Of a DNA stretch of 64,000 nucleotides, positions 1-9,194 are shown one piece after another; positions within the stretch are counted from its first letter, which is position 1; each line of letters starts with the position of its first letter. The stretch is from Paraburkholderia ginsengisoli NBRC 100965 (GTDB lineage: Bacteria; Pseudomonadota; Gammaproteobacteria; Burkholderiales; Burkholderiaceae). Where the stretch lies: assembly GCF_000739735.1 (NCBI RefSeq), contig NZ_BBJF01000003.1, positions 186,001 through 250,000 of the forward strand, given 5' to 3'. A program made the position numbers and the translations under genes. The notes beneath the pieces are model-generated. The model did not search any database, was not told the DNA's origin, and saw only the letters and a list, made by a program, of their open reading frames with translations.

Positions 1-232
1 TTGCGACCTTGTTGCAGCCGCAGTAGAAGCACACGGTGTCGCAAAACGGAATGTGGAAGTACAGCGAGAGATCGGTCGACGAGGCGCTCGGGTCGGCGGC
101 GGCGCGTAAATAATCGGCGGGATTGAACTGGTCGTGGAACTGCAGCGCGGTTGGGTAGGACGTATAACGCGGGCCGCTTGCGCTGTATCTGGTGAGCAGG
201 TCGGGGCGGAAAAGCGTATCGGCGAGGGGCAT
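1..232 (-). CDS. hemN: Oxygen-independent coproporphyrinogen III oxidase HemN (5' end only)
   Basis: The reverse strand from an ATG at 232 reads in frame to the window edge, giving about 77 residues of the N-terminus. It contains the family's entry motif SGPRYTSYPTA (about residues 19-29) and the radical-SAM motif HIPFCDTVCFYCGCN, whose cysteines follow CxxxCxxC and hold the 4Fe-4S cluster. In the cytoplasm HemN converts coproporphyrinogen III to protoporphyrinogen IX without oxygen, a late step of haem synthesis. The C-terminal part lies outside the window. HemW, at 24964-26193, is a related radical-SAM protein, but it lacks this N-terminal sequence, so this copy is the true HemN. The start is inferred from reading frame and family length. 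Confidence 0.93.
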   Translation of the reverse strand, partial: MPLADTLFRPDLLTRYSASGPRYTSYPTALQFHDQFNPADYLRAAADPSASSTDLSLYFHIPFCDTVCFYCGCNKVA

Positions 233-592
233 GAGGGGCTCGGGTCGGGATGGCCACCGTGGCAGAGGCGGAACCGGCGGCGTCGCCGGACCGGATCGAA
301 CGGCGCTGACGCCTCTTGAGCATGGCCTTTCGGAGCCATCGAGTTTAAGTGAGCGACCTGCAGCCGCATTGCGTAAAAAGGTCGCACGGAATCCGGTGGC
401 ACAATGCGGGTCTGGCAATGCGTGGCCTGTTTTCGAGAGCGGAGAGAGTGGGGTGATGGATATGTTGAACAGCATGTCCGCGTCTCATACGGGCATGCGC
501 GCTACCCCGATGCAGCGCACGCCGTGCTGTGCCGTCGTTTTTCAGTCATTCCGGGCATGCCGCGGCACGCCCTCTGTCAAATAAGTCGATTT

Positions 593-865
593 ATGAACTG
601 TCGTCCAAACTGCGGGGCCTGCTGCATTGCTCCGTCCATTTCCAGTGCTATTCCGGGGATGCTTTCCGGAAAGCCCGCAGGCGTGAAATGCGTCCAGCTT
701 GACGACGAAATGCGTTGCAAGATTTTTGGCCACCCCGACCGTCCGCAGGTGTGTGGTTCGCTCAAACCCGCCGCCGGTATGTGCGGAGACAGTCGCGACC
801 AGGCAATGCTCTGGATTGGCGATCTGGAAAAAGCGACAGCGCCGGCTATCAACATCCCCCGATAA
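593..865 (+). CDS. YkgJ-family cysteine cluster protein
   Basis: A 90-residue protein starting [17 protein letters not shown], the hallmark CxxCxxCC-type cluster of the YkgJ/UPF0153 family of small Zn/Fe-binding proteins. Further cysteines occur in CVQL, CKIFG, VCGSL and MCGDS. The length fits the short members of the family. The function of the family is not established; metal binding is inferred from the conserved cysteines. A longer in-frame extension exists upstream, but the family alignment begins at this methionine. No convincing Shine-Dalgarno is visible. It stands alone between hemN and a secreted protein, in an area that looks accessory. Confidence 0.8.
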   Translation: MNCRPNCGACCIAPSISSAIPGMLSGKPAGVKCVQLDDEMRCKIFGHPDRPQVCGSLKPAAGMCGDSRDQAMLWIGDLEKATAPAINIPR

Positions 866-1306
866 CTCACCGCGATGGCGGACAGCAAACGCGGGCGGTC
901 ATAACGATATTTTTTGATTGTCATCGCGGTTCACCCATAAGGGTGTGTCGTGTCCTCGCTCGTCGCTCTGATTAAAGAAGAGGCGAGGCACACGCCGTCA
1001 TGCGATATAGAACGAGGCCGCACGAGTCCCGCTATTTTCGATAGCGCAGATTTTGCCCACATGCAAATGGGCAATCCGGCGATGGCATGCCGATTTCCGC
1101 ATCCCATTGCAGCGCGCGTCGATTGTCCCAGGCCTGGCGTATCAAGGGCGTCTATTCGTCCGTGCCTAAAGTTTTAAGTCTTTTATCCGTAATGCTTATG
1201 TTGGCCCGCTGCAAGCACGGGGCTGTGTGCCGGCATTTCCAGCACCGAAAAGCATTCCTGGCTAGCAGTGCGCCAAACGGCTCAACTGCTCAACTTTATG
1301 GCGCTT
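866..1306. other. Gene-poor stretch
   Basis: About 440 bases between the YkgJ-like gene and the secreted ankyrin-like protein. I see only overlapping short frames without ribosome binding sites or recognisable protein motifs, and no clear hairpin terminator. It presumably holds the promoter of the downstream gene, but I cannot point to a convincing -35/-10 pair. Confidence 0.4.
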
Positions 1307-2338
1307 ATGAAAAGAACCCTTCTACTTCTTCTCGGCTCGACAGCATTGCTTTCTCAGGCACAAGCCAAGGACATTCGAGACCAGCTCAATATCCAGACAG
1401 GCAAGGCAGTGCTGGTTATTTCCGACGTGGCGCCGCAGCAGGCCGCAGAGCAGATAAAAGACGCCATTACCCAGTTCGCCATTCCGACGAGTCTGAACTA
1501 TCGCCCCATTCCGTCACCGCTGCCCACGAGGCCGGGTTCTCCTGTCGAGCAGCAGGTCGTTATTCAAGGGTCCCCGGCAACCGACTATTCATGCACAGGC
1601 GCTTACGCGGAAATCACGAAAACGCCGCCTCCCGTGCAGAACGCTTTCTATTTCAACCGCGAGGCACTGCGCGCCTGCCTGTATGCATTCCAGGGCGGCG
1701 TCAAGGTTGAAATGATTTTTCACGTCATGCGCAAAACGGATTCTTTGACGGGTGGTTTGTTCAATGGCATTACGAAGGCCATTCGCGGCAGCGACGGCGA
1801 ACGGATCGCCAGTCAGCTAAAAGAAAATATCGACGAAATCAGGAAGAAGCTGCCCACCACGCTGGTGGCGCGCATCGACGCGCCCGGTCTGCCAGTAGAA
1901 GAACCCGACAAGGATGCGGTGGCGAAATGGATTCCGCCGCTGACTGACGCAGAATTGGCCGCTCAGGCTCCGCAAACTGCTGCTCCCATAACTGCGGTGC
2001 CGCAGCCTCAGGCCCAGCATCCGGCGGCCCAGCCGCAACTGGATGGGGGTGTCGATCTTTCCGTGCTGGGTGCGCGCAAAGAGCTTGCGGCCATGGGGCT
2101 GAAGTTTTATGACCAGGACCAGTTTGTAGACGCTGCTCGCCGAAATGATTTCCTGACGGTTCGCCTTTTTCTGGCGGCGGCATCAATTCATCCGGGTGCG
2201 CCGGATAGCAAAGGCGACACTGCGCTGAGCTTTGCCAAAGACAACTCGGAAATGAAGTTCTTTCTGACCTCTTTCGCGGAAGCTGAAAAGCAGGGGCAAT
2301 ATCCGGGGAAAATTGGCGAAGCAGTTTTGTCGAAATAG
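1307..2338 (+). CDS. Secreted protein with C-terminal ankyrin-like repeat
   Basis: A 343-residue protein beginning MKRTLLLLLGSTALLSQAQA, a classical Sec signal peptide with cleavage expected after AQA. The mature part holds a globular region, a Pro/Gln/Ala-rich linker (about residues 220-255, PQPQAQHPAAQPQ) and a C-terminal stretch reading as one ankyrin-type repeat (FVDAARRNDFLTVRLFLAAA, then GDTALSFAKD). It is presumably periplasmic or exported. Alternative in-frame starts are an ATG at 1298 and a GTG at 1268; 1307 was chosen because the signal peptide begins there. I do not recognise the N-terminal domain. The neighbours give no operon context. Confidence 0.65.
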   Translation: MKRTLLLLLGSTALLSQAQAKDIRDQLNIQTGKAVLVISDVAPQQAAEQIKDAITQFAIPTSLNYRPIPSPLPTRPGSPVEQQVVIQGSPATDYSCTGAYAEITKTPPPVQNAFYFNREALRACLYAFQGGVKVEMIFHVMRKTDSLTGGLFNGITKAIRGSDGERIASQLKENIDEIRKKLPTTLVARIDAPGLPVEEPDKDAVAKWIPPLTDAELAAQAPQTAAPITAVPQPQAQHPAAQPQLDGGVDLSVLGARKELAAMGLKFYDQDQFVDAARRNDFLTVRLFLAAASIHPGAPDSKGDTALSFAKDNSEMKFFLTSFAEAEKQGQYPGKIGEAVLSK

Positions 2339-2599
2339 ATCGCGCGATATGTGCCTGAAATCATGTCCCTGACGGAGGGGCCTGATTTCAGGCGAACGGA
2401 GCGACATAAAAAGCGGGTGCAGGGGAAGGCGCCCGGATAAAAGCGTGGATGATAAAAATCATCCAAAAAAATATACAAATGACCACGAAAGCTGAATTGG
2501 CGACCAACAAAAAGACGGTCACGCAATGGGTGGGAAAAACACACTGGGCGGACGCGAAAAGCCAAGAAAATTTGAAACGAAGATAATAGCCCGAAGGGA

Positions 2600-2815
2600 A
2601 TGTCCCCTGACAGGGCGGCGTTGGACGTTCTCTTTGCGGACGATGAGGCAATGGTCGACTATACGACGCCAGCCATCCCGAAAGATATTCCAGAAGTGCT
2701 CAGGCTAAAGGAACTTGAACAGAACTACAAAAACATCGTTGACGGGAGAGCGACGTTAAAGACTAACACGTCGATTTTTCCAGAAATAACGCTCCCGGAA
2801 ACTCTGCTTGAGTAA
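2600..2815 (+). CDS. Small hypothetical protein
   Basis: A 71-residue reading frame rich in acidic residues, ending LPETLLE. A purine-rich stretch GAAGGGA lies almost against the ATG. An internal ATG at 2651 (protein starting MVDYTTPA) is an alternative start, preceded by GATGAGG. No family is recognised. The surrounding DNA is less GC-rich than the core genes, which fits an accessory or recently acquired origin. It may follow the upstream secreted protein in the same direction, 260 bases away. It could be a chance frame. Confidence 0.35.
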   Translation: MSPDRAALDVLFADDEAMVDYTTPAIPKDIPEVLRLKELEQNYKNIVDGRATLKTNTSIFPEITLPETLLE

Positions 2816-3110
2816 AGCGGCCCAGCCTTTTGCAATAAGGTGACGTCTGGCGGGGAAACTCCCCGCCTTTCACAAAGGTCGTCCCGTCCCGTTCAAGCTA
2901 GGGAGTGCCGCACTGATTTCCCGTTATGTGGGAAGAAGGCGACCAACGGACGCGTACTGCATGCAACTCGGCTACGATCTGCTCTGCGCGGTCTTCGCGC
3001 CGCTGTGGACGGCCGGCGTACTGTCCGGCGCGCACCCGCACTCTCGCATGTGCGGCGACCAGCAAGCAACCCAACCGCATGCTCGAAAAAGCTTCCACTG
3101 GAGATTTCGC

Positions 3111-3704
3111 ATGACTCGATCCGCAGCGCCGGCCCGGCGCCGCTTTCTGCGCGCCGCGCTGACAGGCTGTAGCGTGTTCGGCATCACTGTCTCGCTTGCG
3201 GCCTGCGCGGCGTCGACTTTTCCGTTCATTCCGTCGCACTACACGTTCTCGCAGCAGCAGGTGCAGGACGCGGTGCAGCGCAAATTCCCGTATCAGCGCA
3301 CGGTCTCGCAAGTGTTCGACGTTGCGCTGACTCATCCCGTGGTGGGTTTCCTGCCGGACGCGAACCGCGTTTCCGTGCAGCTCGACGCGCGCTTTGCGAG
3401 CCCGTTCATGCCGCAGCCGGTCGACGGCGTGTTCACGCTCTCCAGTGAACTGGCCTACGACGCCGCCAGCAGATCGGTCGTACTGCGGGCGCCGAATGTC
3501 GACAACGTCAGCGTCAATGGGCAGGCGCAGGCCTACACGCAGCAGATCAACGCGGCCGCGGCGCTGCTCGCGACACAGTTGCTGACCAACTATCCGATCT
3601 ACACCTTCAAGCCCGAACAACTGCAATTTGCCGGAGTGAATTACGAACCCGGTACAATCACCATCCTTACAAACGGCATACGCGTGCAAATCGTCGAAAA
3701 ATGA
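3111..3704 (+). CDS. DUF1439 lipoprotein (YceB-like)
   Basis: A 197-residue protein with an N-terminal twin-arginine-like basic stretch, a hydrophobic segment and a lipobox-like SLAAC at about residues 29-33, so it is probably a periplasmic lipoprotein. The body matches the DUF1439 family (YPYQRT-like opening, strands with regularly spaced hydrophobics, YPIYTFKP near the C-terminus). The role of the family is unknown; it belongs to the superfamily of lipid- or envelope-associated beta-rich proteins. The ATG at 3111 is preceded by CTGGAG. A longer upstream frame exists but would bury the signal peptide. The next gene downstream is uppP in the same direction, 88 bases away. Confidence 0.8.
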   Translation: MTRSAAPARRRFLRAALTGCSVFGITVSLAACAASTFPFIPSHYTFSQQQVQDAVQRKFPYQRTVSQVFDVALTHPVVGFLPDANRVSVQLDARFASPFMPQPVDGVFTLSSELAYDAASRSVVLRAPNVDNVSVNGQAQAYTQQINAAAALLATQLLTNYPIYTFKPEQLQFAGVNYEPGTITILTNGIRVQIVEK

Positions 3705-3792
3705 CGGAGCGCGCGGCCGGCAGGGCCGCGCACGCATGTGACTGTCGCGCAGGTCCTGTTCGTTCCGACAAACACAGAGACAAGGGGCACGG

Positions 3793-4629
3793 ATGGACTG
3801 GCTACTGGCTTGCAAGGCGTTGATTCTGGGCGTCGTCGAAGGGTTGACGGAGTTTTTGCCGGTGTCGAGCACCGGCCATCTGATCGTCGTCGGCAGCCTG
3901 CTGAATTTCACGGACGAGCACGCGAAAACCTTCGACGTCGTGATCCAGCTCGGCGCGATTCTCGCCGTGTGCTGGGAGTTTCGCCGCCGCATCGGCAGCG
4001 TGGTGGCCGGCTTGCCGAGCCGCCCCGAGGCGCGCCGCTTCACGCTGAACGTGATCATCGCGACGATTCCGGCGATCGTGCTCGGCCTGCTGTTCGAAAA
4101 GTCCATCAAGGCGGCGCTGTTTTCGCCGGTACCGGTTGCGTTCGCGCTGGTCGCGGGCGGCGTCGTGATCCTGTGGGCTGAGGCCCGTCAGCGAGCCCGC
4201 GGCGCCGAGGTGGCGCGAGTGCGCAACGTCGACGACATGAGCGCGCTCGACGCGCTGAAAGTGGGGCTGGCGCAGTGTTTCGCGCTGATTCCGGGCACGT
4301 CGCGTTCGGGCGCGACGATCATCGGCGGGATGCTGTTCGGTCTGGAGCGGCGGGTCGCCACCGAGTTTTCATTTTTCCTCGCGATTCCGATCATCTTCGG
4401 CGCCACTGCTTACGAGCTCTACAAGGACTGGCACCTGCTGTCCACCGACGCGCTTGGCAGCTTCGCGCTCGGCTTCGTCGCGGCCTTCGTCAGCGCGTTC
4501 ATTTGCGTGCGCTGGCTGCTGCGCTACATCGCGTCGCACGACTTCACCGCGTTCGCGTGGTATCGGATCGGCTTCGGCCTGTTGATCCTGCTGGTCGGTT
4601 ATAGCGGCGCGTTGAGCTGGACCGAATGA
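3793..4629 (+). CDS. uppP: Undecaprenyl-diphosphatase UppP (BacA)
   Basis: A 278-residue polytopic inner-membrane protein. It dephosphorylates undecaprenyl diphosphate to the monophosphate, recycling the lipid carrier for peptidoglycan and other cell-surface polymers; the enzyme is also linked to bacitracin resistance. Both signature motifs are intact: [16 protein letters not shown] (residues 16-31) and [10 protein letters not shown] (167-176). Length equals the family's norm. It ends at a bidirectional terminator shared with convergent trmB. Confidence 0.97.
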   Translation: MDWLLACKALILGVVEGLTEFLPVSSTGHLIVVGSLLNFTDEHAKTFDVVIQLGAILAVCWEFRRRIGSVVAGLPSRPEARRFTLNVIIATIPAIVLGLLFEKSIKAALFSPVPVAFALVAGGVVILWAEARQRARGAEVARVRNVDDMSALDALKVGLAQCFALIPGTSRSGATIIGGMLFGLERRVATEFSFFLAIPIIFGATAYELYKDWHLLSTDALGSFALGFVAAFVSAFICVRWLLRYIASHDFTAFAWYRIGFGLLILLVGYSGALSWTE

Positions 4630-4654
4630 GATCTCGCGTTGTGCTCGCAGCATG

Positions 4655-4683
4655 AAAAAAGGTCCGCAAGTGCGGACCTTTTT
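4655..4683. terminator. Bidirectional rho-independent terminator between uppP and trmB
   Basis: A perfect 7-bp stem GGTCCGC/GCGGACC with a four-base loop, preceded by six A and followed by five T, so it can end transcription arriving from either strand. It sits between the convergent genes uppP and trmB. Confidence 0.85.
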
Positions 4684-4718
4684 GCTATTTGGACCCGGCG
4701 ACGGAGTTGCCGGCGGTT

Positions 4719-5498
4719 TTACGCGGCGGCGCGCTTGCGGAACACCAGGTCCCACACGCCGTGCCCGAGCCGTAGCCCGCGCCGCTCGAACTTCGTCACC
4801 GGACGATACTCCGGGCGTGGCGCATAGCCGTCGGCGGTGTTCTCCAGCGCGGAGTCCGCACCCAGCACGTCGAGCATCTGCTCGGCGTAGTTCTGCCAAT
4901 CGGTCGCGCAATGCAGATAGGCGCCCGGCTTCAGACGCGACACGAGCAGCGCGACGAACTTCGGCTGGATCAGCCGGCGCTTGTGGTGGCGCGCCTTGTG
5001 CCACGGGTCAGGGAAGAAAATGTGCACGCCGTCGAGGCTGTCAGGCGCGATCATCTGTTCGAGCACTTCGACCGCGTCGTGCTGGATGATGCGAATGTTC
5101 GACAGCGACTGCTCGCCCATCAGCTTGAGCAGCGCGCCGACGCCCGGCTCGTGCACTTCGACGCCGAGGAAGTCGTCATCGGGACGATGCGAGGCGATTT
5201 CCGCGGTGGTCGCGCCCATGCCGAAACCGATCTCCAGCACGCGCGGCGCGGCGCGGCCAAACACGCTGTTCCAGTCGGGCTGCTGCGGCGCGTAGGGCAC
5301 CACAAAGCGCGGGCCGAGTTCGTCCATCGCGCGACGCTGGCCGGTCGACACGCGGCCGGCGCGCGTCACGAAGCTGCGGATGCGGCGGCGATGCAGCGCT
5401 TCGTCCGGCGCGCCGTCGCCAGCGGATTGGTTTTCGGCTTCGCTCGAAGGCGTCGGGAGTTCGTCCGGCAGGCCGGTGTCGTTTGGATCGTGGATCAT
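4719..5498 (-). CDS. trmB: tRNA (guanine(46)-N7)-methyltransferase TrmB
   Basis: A 259-residue SAM-dependent methyltransferase that makes m7G46 in the variable loop of tRNAs. The SAM-binding motif [14 protein letters not shown] lies at about residues 87-100, followed by the family signature [15 protein letters not shown] (161-175). The acidic N-terminal extension of about 40 residues is typical of betaproteobacterial copies. The start at 5498 was preferred over the longer open frame because the upstream residues are arginine-rich, low-complexity translation. Confidence 0.95.
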   Translation of the reverse strand: MIHDPNDTGLPDELPTPSSEAENQSAGDGAPDEALHRRRIRSFVTRAGRVSTGQRRAMDELGPRFVVPYAPQQPDWNSVFGRAAPRVLEIGFGMGATTAEIASHRPDDDFLGVEVHEPGVGALLKLMGEQSLSNIRIIQHDAVEVLEQMIAPDSLDGVHIFFPDPWHKARHHKRRLIQPKFVALLVSRLKPGAYLHCATDWQNYAEQMLDVLGADSALENTADGYAPRPEYRPVTKFERRGLRLGHGVWDLVFRKRAAA

Positions 5499-5644
5499 CG
5501 TCGATGCTGCTACAAGGGTGAGGGCTGCGCGGCTCGCGCGGCGGACTGCAACGCGCCGGTCTGCGCCTTGGCGGCAAAGCCGCGTAACGTGCGCGCTGCG
5601 TCGGCGCCGTGTTTGCGACTCGCTGCGCCGGGCCGTTGCCACTA

Positions 5645-5672
5645 CAAAAAAGCCGCCTTCTGGGAGGCGGCT
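5645..5672 (-). terminator. Terminator downstream of tRNA-Gly
   Basis: An 8-bp stem AGCCGCCT/AGGCGGCT around a six-base loop. On the minus strand it is followed by six T. It lies 35 bases past the 3' end of the minus-strand tRNA-Gly, so it should end the tRNA transcript before trmB. Confidence 0.75.
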
Positions 5673-5706
5673 CATGCTGTATTTTTGCTGAAGGCTTAGC
5701 GGGAAG

Positions 5707-5780
5707 TGGAGCGGGCGATGGGAATCGAACCCACGGCTCTAGCTTGGGAAGCTAGGGTATTACCATTATACGACGCCCGC
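5707..5780 (-). tRNA. tRNA-Gly(CCC)
   Basis: The minus strand folds as a cloverleaf: acceptor GCGGGCG/CGCCCGC, anticodon stem CTAGC/GCTAG with loop TTCCCAA (anticodon CCC), a T-arm containing GTTCGATTC, and an encoded 3' CCA. 74 nt including CCA. Confidence 0.95.
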
Positions 5781-5857
5781 AGAGCGCACAATTCTACTCG
5801 GGAAAGGGCGTCCAGCGCAAATCGCACCGCGCATTCCTCTTCACGCGTCGCGCGTCT

Positions 5858-6421
5858 TCAGATCACGAAGTAGGTCAGTTGAACGGCCGCGCGCGTGACC
5901 ACCATCAGCAGAACCTGCACGATCACGAACAGCAGGATCGGCGAAAGGTCGATCCCGCCCAGTTGCGGAATCACGCGGCGCAGCGGATTCAAAAACGGCG
6001 CGGTCAGCTGATACAGGATCGGCATGGCCGGCGAGCGCGGATTGAGCCACGACAGCAGCGCCATCAGGATCGTCAGCCAGATGATCAGATTCAGCGCCCA
6101 CTTGATGACGGTCAACACGGCGACGATCAACAGCGTCGGCACCAGCGTCAGCGGGTCGGCGCCGGTGAGGACCACCATCAGCACCACATAGACGATCGCC
6201 GCGAGCAGCGCGGCGACGAGACTCGCCCAATCGATGCTGCGCGTACTCGGCAAAATGCGACGCAGCGGCAGCACGATCCAGTTGGTGGCTTGCAGCACGG
6301 CGTTCGTCACTGGGTTGTAGGGCGGCATGCGCACGACCTGCAGCCAGGCGCGCAGCAGCAACGCCGCGCCGAACAGCGTGAAGAGGGTATTGAGCAGAAA
6401 ACGGGCGATATCGCCAAACAT
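5858..6421 (-). CDS. YggT family membrane protein
   Basis: A 187-residue protein with about four to five hydrophobic helices arranged as two YGGT repeats. Each repeat contains the family's conserved pattern: PLRRILPSTRSIDWASL in the first and LNPLRRVIPQLGGIDLSPIL in the second. YggT proteins sit in the inner membrane; links to osmotic tolerance, division and cofactor assembly have been proposed, but no activity is established. The start methionine begins directly with the first hydrophobic helix. Confidence 0.9.
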   Translation of the reverse strand: MFGDIARFLLNTLFTLFGAALLLRAWLQVVRMPPYNPVTNAVLQATNWIVLPLRRILPSTRSIDWASLVAALLAAIVYVVLMVVLTGADPLTLVPTLLIVAVLTVIKWALNLIIWLTILMALLSWLNPRSPAMPILYQLTAPFLNPLRRVIPQLGGIDLSPILLFVIVQVLLMVVTRAAVQLTYFVI

Positions 6422-6619
6422 CTCGTGTCCTTATGCTTCGGATGGCGGCCGTCGATCGGCCGCGGAGTGCCGGCGTGGACCGATCGGTGCGCGCCGGCGG
6501 TTCATTGGGCTTGCATGCGCGTTTCGCGCGGTAAGGCGGTGGTGCAGCGGCGAAGTTTCGATCCGGCTCGGACGCTCATCATGATTGCACGCCGCCGTCT
6601 CACCGTCGTCTGCTCGGCA

Positions 6620-6940
6620 TCACACGGAAATCTTGATCTCGCTGATCAGAATCGTGCCGTTGCCGCCGTCGGTGTAGTTGGGAATGTCGGCCAACAGTTT
6701 GTCGGAAGCCGGCTTGAAAACTTTATAGAAGTCGTCCGCGCTATCGAACAGGAAATGACCCGCGGCCACGTAGGGCGGCGGCGTTCCGGGCGGCCCGGCG
6801 TTGACCCCGACGTCGACCGACCAGCCCTTGAGCGACGGCCCGAACAGCTTTGCCGCCAGCGGCATGTGAGTGACGCAGTAATAGTCCACGTCGAAGTGGC
6901 CGTTTTCCCGATACGGATAGAGGATGCTGACCTTGATCAT
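6620..6940 (-). CDS. EthD domain-containing protein
   Basis: A 106-residue protein of the EthD/dimeric alpha-beta barrel type: MIKVSILYPY at the N-terminus, then the conserved block DYYCVTHMPLAAKLFG (residues 19-34). EthD proteins are small ferredoxin-like-fold dimers, first found beside an ethyl tert-butyl ether degradation system; their activity is unresolved. The ATG at 6940 begins the conserved fold; the longer frame upstream overlaps the neighbouring gene. It may be co-transcribed with the DUF2520 gene upstream, 77 bases away. Confidence 0.85.
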   Translation of the reverse strand: MIKVSILYPYRENGHFDVDYYCVTHMPLAAKLFGPSLKGWSVDVGVNAGPPGTPPPYVAAGHFLFDSADDFYKVFKPASDKLLADIPNYTDGGNGTILISEIKISV

Positions 6941-7017
6941 TGTGCGTTCTCGTCTGTTGATCCCGAAGCGCGGCGCGAGCGGATTGTGCGCGGCGCCGGA
7001 CGTCACATTATCACGCC

Positions 7018-7953
7018 TTACTTGACGCTTGCACCTGCCGCCGCCTGATTCAGCGACCGGTTCAGCGAATCTTCCACGGCTTCCGAGATTGCGCCGATGG
7101 CGGCGGGCGGGCTCGCGCGGCGCTCGGCGAGGCCGACCGCGCGCCGCGACAGCAAACCGTACAGCGCGGCATGGTCGCCGCCAAGGCCTTCCAGCAGCGC
7201 CAACTGCTTCTCGACGACGCCGGTGTCGCCGCGCGATACCGGACCGGCGAGCGCGTTCGGCAGACCCTTGTCGCGTGCGGTTTCGATCGTGCCGGCGAGC
7301 ATCGGCAGCAGCGCGCGCAGCGCGTCGTCCTCGGCGAAACCGAGCGTGCGCCACAGCGCGACGCATTCGGCGAGGCTGCACAGCGCAAAGCTGGCCGCGT
7401 AGTGCGCAGCGGCGTGGTACAGCATGCGGCCGCCCGCCGGAATCGATAGCGGATGGCAGCGCAGCGCCAGCGCGAGTGCCGTCAGCGTGTCCTTCAGCGC
7501 GCCGTCGGCCTCGATCGTCACCGAGCAACCGGCAATCCGGTCGAGGTCGGCGAGTTCCCCACTAAAGAGGTACAGTGGATGAAAGCCGCCGATCGACGCC
7601 CCCTGGTCGCGGGCCGGCGCCAGCAGTTCGACCGGCGACGCGCCGCTGCAGTGCACCAGCGCCTTGCCGGGCCGGCCGGCGGCGTCACGGCCGAAGCGCA
7701 GTGTGTGCGCTGACGTACCGATGCTGTCGTCGGGAACGGTTAAAAACACGATATCGGCGGCGTCGACGGCCTGTTGGGGATCGTCAAATGCCGCGCAATG
7801 CTCGATTTGACTGGCGAGCTGGCCGGCCGAGGTCGCCGAGCGGCTCGCCACCGCCGTGACCGGATAGCCGGCGCGTGAAAAGCTCAGCGCGAGACAACGC
7901 GCAAGCCGGCCCGCACCGATAAAGCCGAGGCGCGGCAGAGGGGACTGGGACAT
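7018..7953 (-). CDS. Rossmann-fold and DUF2520 domain protein
   Basis: A 311-residue cytoplasmic protein. The N-terminus carries a dinucleotide-binding fold (GFIGAGRLARCLALS, about residues 10-24), then VFLTVPDD and HCSGA motifs typical of the F420/NADP-oxidoreductase-like group. The C-terminal half is the all-helical DUF2520 domain (AAAHYAASFALCSL, then a stretch containing GPVSRGD). Family members resemble pyrroline-5-carboxylate or ketopantoate reductases in architecture, but the substrate is unknown. The start at 7953 places the Rossmann motif at the usual distance from the N-terminus. Confidence 0.85.
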   Translation of the reverse strand: MSQSPLPRLGFIGAGRLARCLALSFSRAGYPVTAVASRSATSAGQLASQIEHCAAFDDPQQAVDAADIVFLTVPDDSIGTSAHTLRFGRDAAGRPGKALVHCSGASPVELLAPARDQGASIGGFHPLYLFSGELADLDRIAGCSVTIEADGALKDTLTALALALRCHPLSIPAGGRMLYHAAAHYAASFALCSLAECVALWRTLGFAEDDALRALLPMLAGTIETARDKGLPNALAGPVSRGDTGVVEKQLALLEGLGGDHAALYGLLSRRAVGLAERRASPPAAIGAISEAVEDSLNRSLNQAAAGASVK

Positions 7954-8194
7954 GGTTGCCTGCTCCAGACGGAACATTTGAACGGGAAAGCAGAAGTATC
8001 GCGCATCCGGTTGCCAGCGACGTGATCTGGCACCGGCTTTCTCGTCGATCAGTTTGCCCGCGATATGGCGCGCGAGGCCGGTCATCCGGTAGCGCGCTGC
8101 TCGCAGGTTCGAAAACTGCTCACAATTCTTCATGCGCCGGTTTGCCAGTGGCTGTTTCTGGGGTACTTCGTTTCGCAGATTCGGGAGGTTCACA

Positions 8195-8356
8195 ATGAGC
8201 ATTTTTTCTTACCGAAAGCACTTGCGGTTCCTGACGCATGCGCAGCGGCGTCGCTGGTGGGATCAGAAAAAGCGTCTTACGCCGCGGGTGCGCATTAGCG
8301 GCGCGTATGTCCCGCCGAGCGTGTCCCGCGAATTCGCCTACGTGAAAGTCGGCTGA
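8195..8356 (+). CDS. Small basic hypothetical protein
   Basis: A 53-residue protein rich in Arg and Lys (RRRWWDQKKR) preceded by a strong ribosome binding site, GGGAGG, six bases before the ATG. It is followed 27 bases later by a strong terminator. This start/stop/terminator arrangement argues for a genuine monocistronic gene. No family is recognised; the charge suggests nucleic-acid or membrane-surface binding, which is inference only. Upstream in-frame extension is possible but lacks a ribosome binding site. Confidence 0.65.
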   Translation: MSIFSYRKHLRFLTHAQRRRWWDQKKRLTPRVRISGAYVPPSVSREFAYVKVG

Positions 8357-8382
8357 AGCGGCGTTTACTGCACTGCTGAGAG

Positions 8383-8412
8383 ATGCCCGGCGCGATTCGC
8401 CGGGCATTTTTT
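8383..8412 (+). terminator. Rho-independent terminator after the small basic gene
   Basis: A perfect 10-bp stem ATGCCCGGCG/CGCCGGGCAT with a five-base loop followed by a run of T. It closes the 53-residue gene upstream. Confidence 0.85.
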
Positions 8413-8727
8413 ATTGGTCGCTTATGCGGGCGGTCAGGATTGACGCTAATTTGTAATCAAAGATTACTGCAATGCGAACTCAAAAATGCCGGCTTTGCAT
8501 CGCGGGCGTTTCACGCGTACCCGACACCTCTCAATCCCATGTCTTTCAGCCCGTGACGCCTCCGCAGCGTTGTTGGGCGCGGCTGCGCAAATGATGACGT
8601 ATTGCCGCGAATTGCAATTTGCAACAAATGCGAACAGATGCGCGCGGTCTTTTTCGATACATTGTTCCAATAGCATGCAAGGCATGCGAAGTCGGCGACC
8701 TGGGTAAGGCCGCGCTAGGAGAACAAA

Positions 8728-9030
8728 GTGAAAAAGATAGTTCCGTTCGTTGTCGCCGCAGGACTCGGCCTCGGAGTTGCCGGGGCCGCTGAGGCGCACG
8801 TTTCCGTCGGTATCGGGATTGGCGTTCCGGTCGCGCCGGCCTATCCGGTCTACGCCGCGCCGCCGCCGGTGTATTACGCGCCGCCGCCGCCTGTGTATGC
8901 GCCGCCGGTCGTGTATGCACCGTCCCCGGTCGTCGTGGGTGGCTACTATAGCGGCTATGGCCGTCCGTACTACCGCCACGGCTATTACCACGGTTATTAC
9001 GGCCACGGCCACGGGTACTATCGCCGCTAA
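8728..9030 (+). CDS. Secreted Pro/Tyr/Gly-rich small protein
   Basis: A 100-residue protein starting at GTG, with AGGAGA seven bases upstream. Residues 1-23 form a Sec signal peptide ending AEA. The mature part is low-complexity: APPPVYYAPPPPVYAPP repeats, then a Gly/Tyr/His-rich tail (YYHGYYGHGHGYYRR). Such proteins are common in Burkholderiales and are presumed periplasmic or surface-associated; no function is known. The His-rich tail could bind metal, which is speculation. A strong hairpin terminator follows 30 bases downstream, so it is probably monocistronic. Confidence 0.8.
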   Translation: MKKIVPFVVAAGLGLGVAGAAEAHVSVGIGIGVPVAPAYPVYAAPPPVYYAPPPPVYAPPVVYAPSPVVVGGYYSGYGRPYYRHGYYHGYYGHGHGYYRR

Positions 9031-9060
9031 GCGCGGCAGGCCGCTTTTGCGGCCACGTCC

Positions 9061-9101
9061 ACGGCGTAACGCCGGCTTGATCGCCGGGTTACGCCGTTTT
9101 T
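9061..9101 (+). terminator. Rho-independent terminator after the Pro/Tyr-rich gene
   Basis: A 10-bp stem ACGGCGTAAC/GTTACGCCGT around a loop that itself contains a short GC-rich hairpin, followed by TTTTTGTTTG. Confidence 0.8.
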
Positions 9102-9194
9102 GTTTGTGCGCCCGAGCAGACAGGGCCGACGTTCCAAAGCATCTGCGAAGCTGGGAGAATGGCTGTTTCGCCACCGCTCAGGAGAATTTCGCCG

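Noticed and set aside
2898..4109. 403-codon minus-strand frame opposite the lipoprotein and uppP
   Set aside because: Antisense of two well-supported plus-strand genes.
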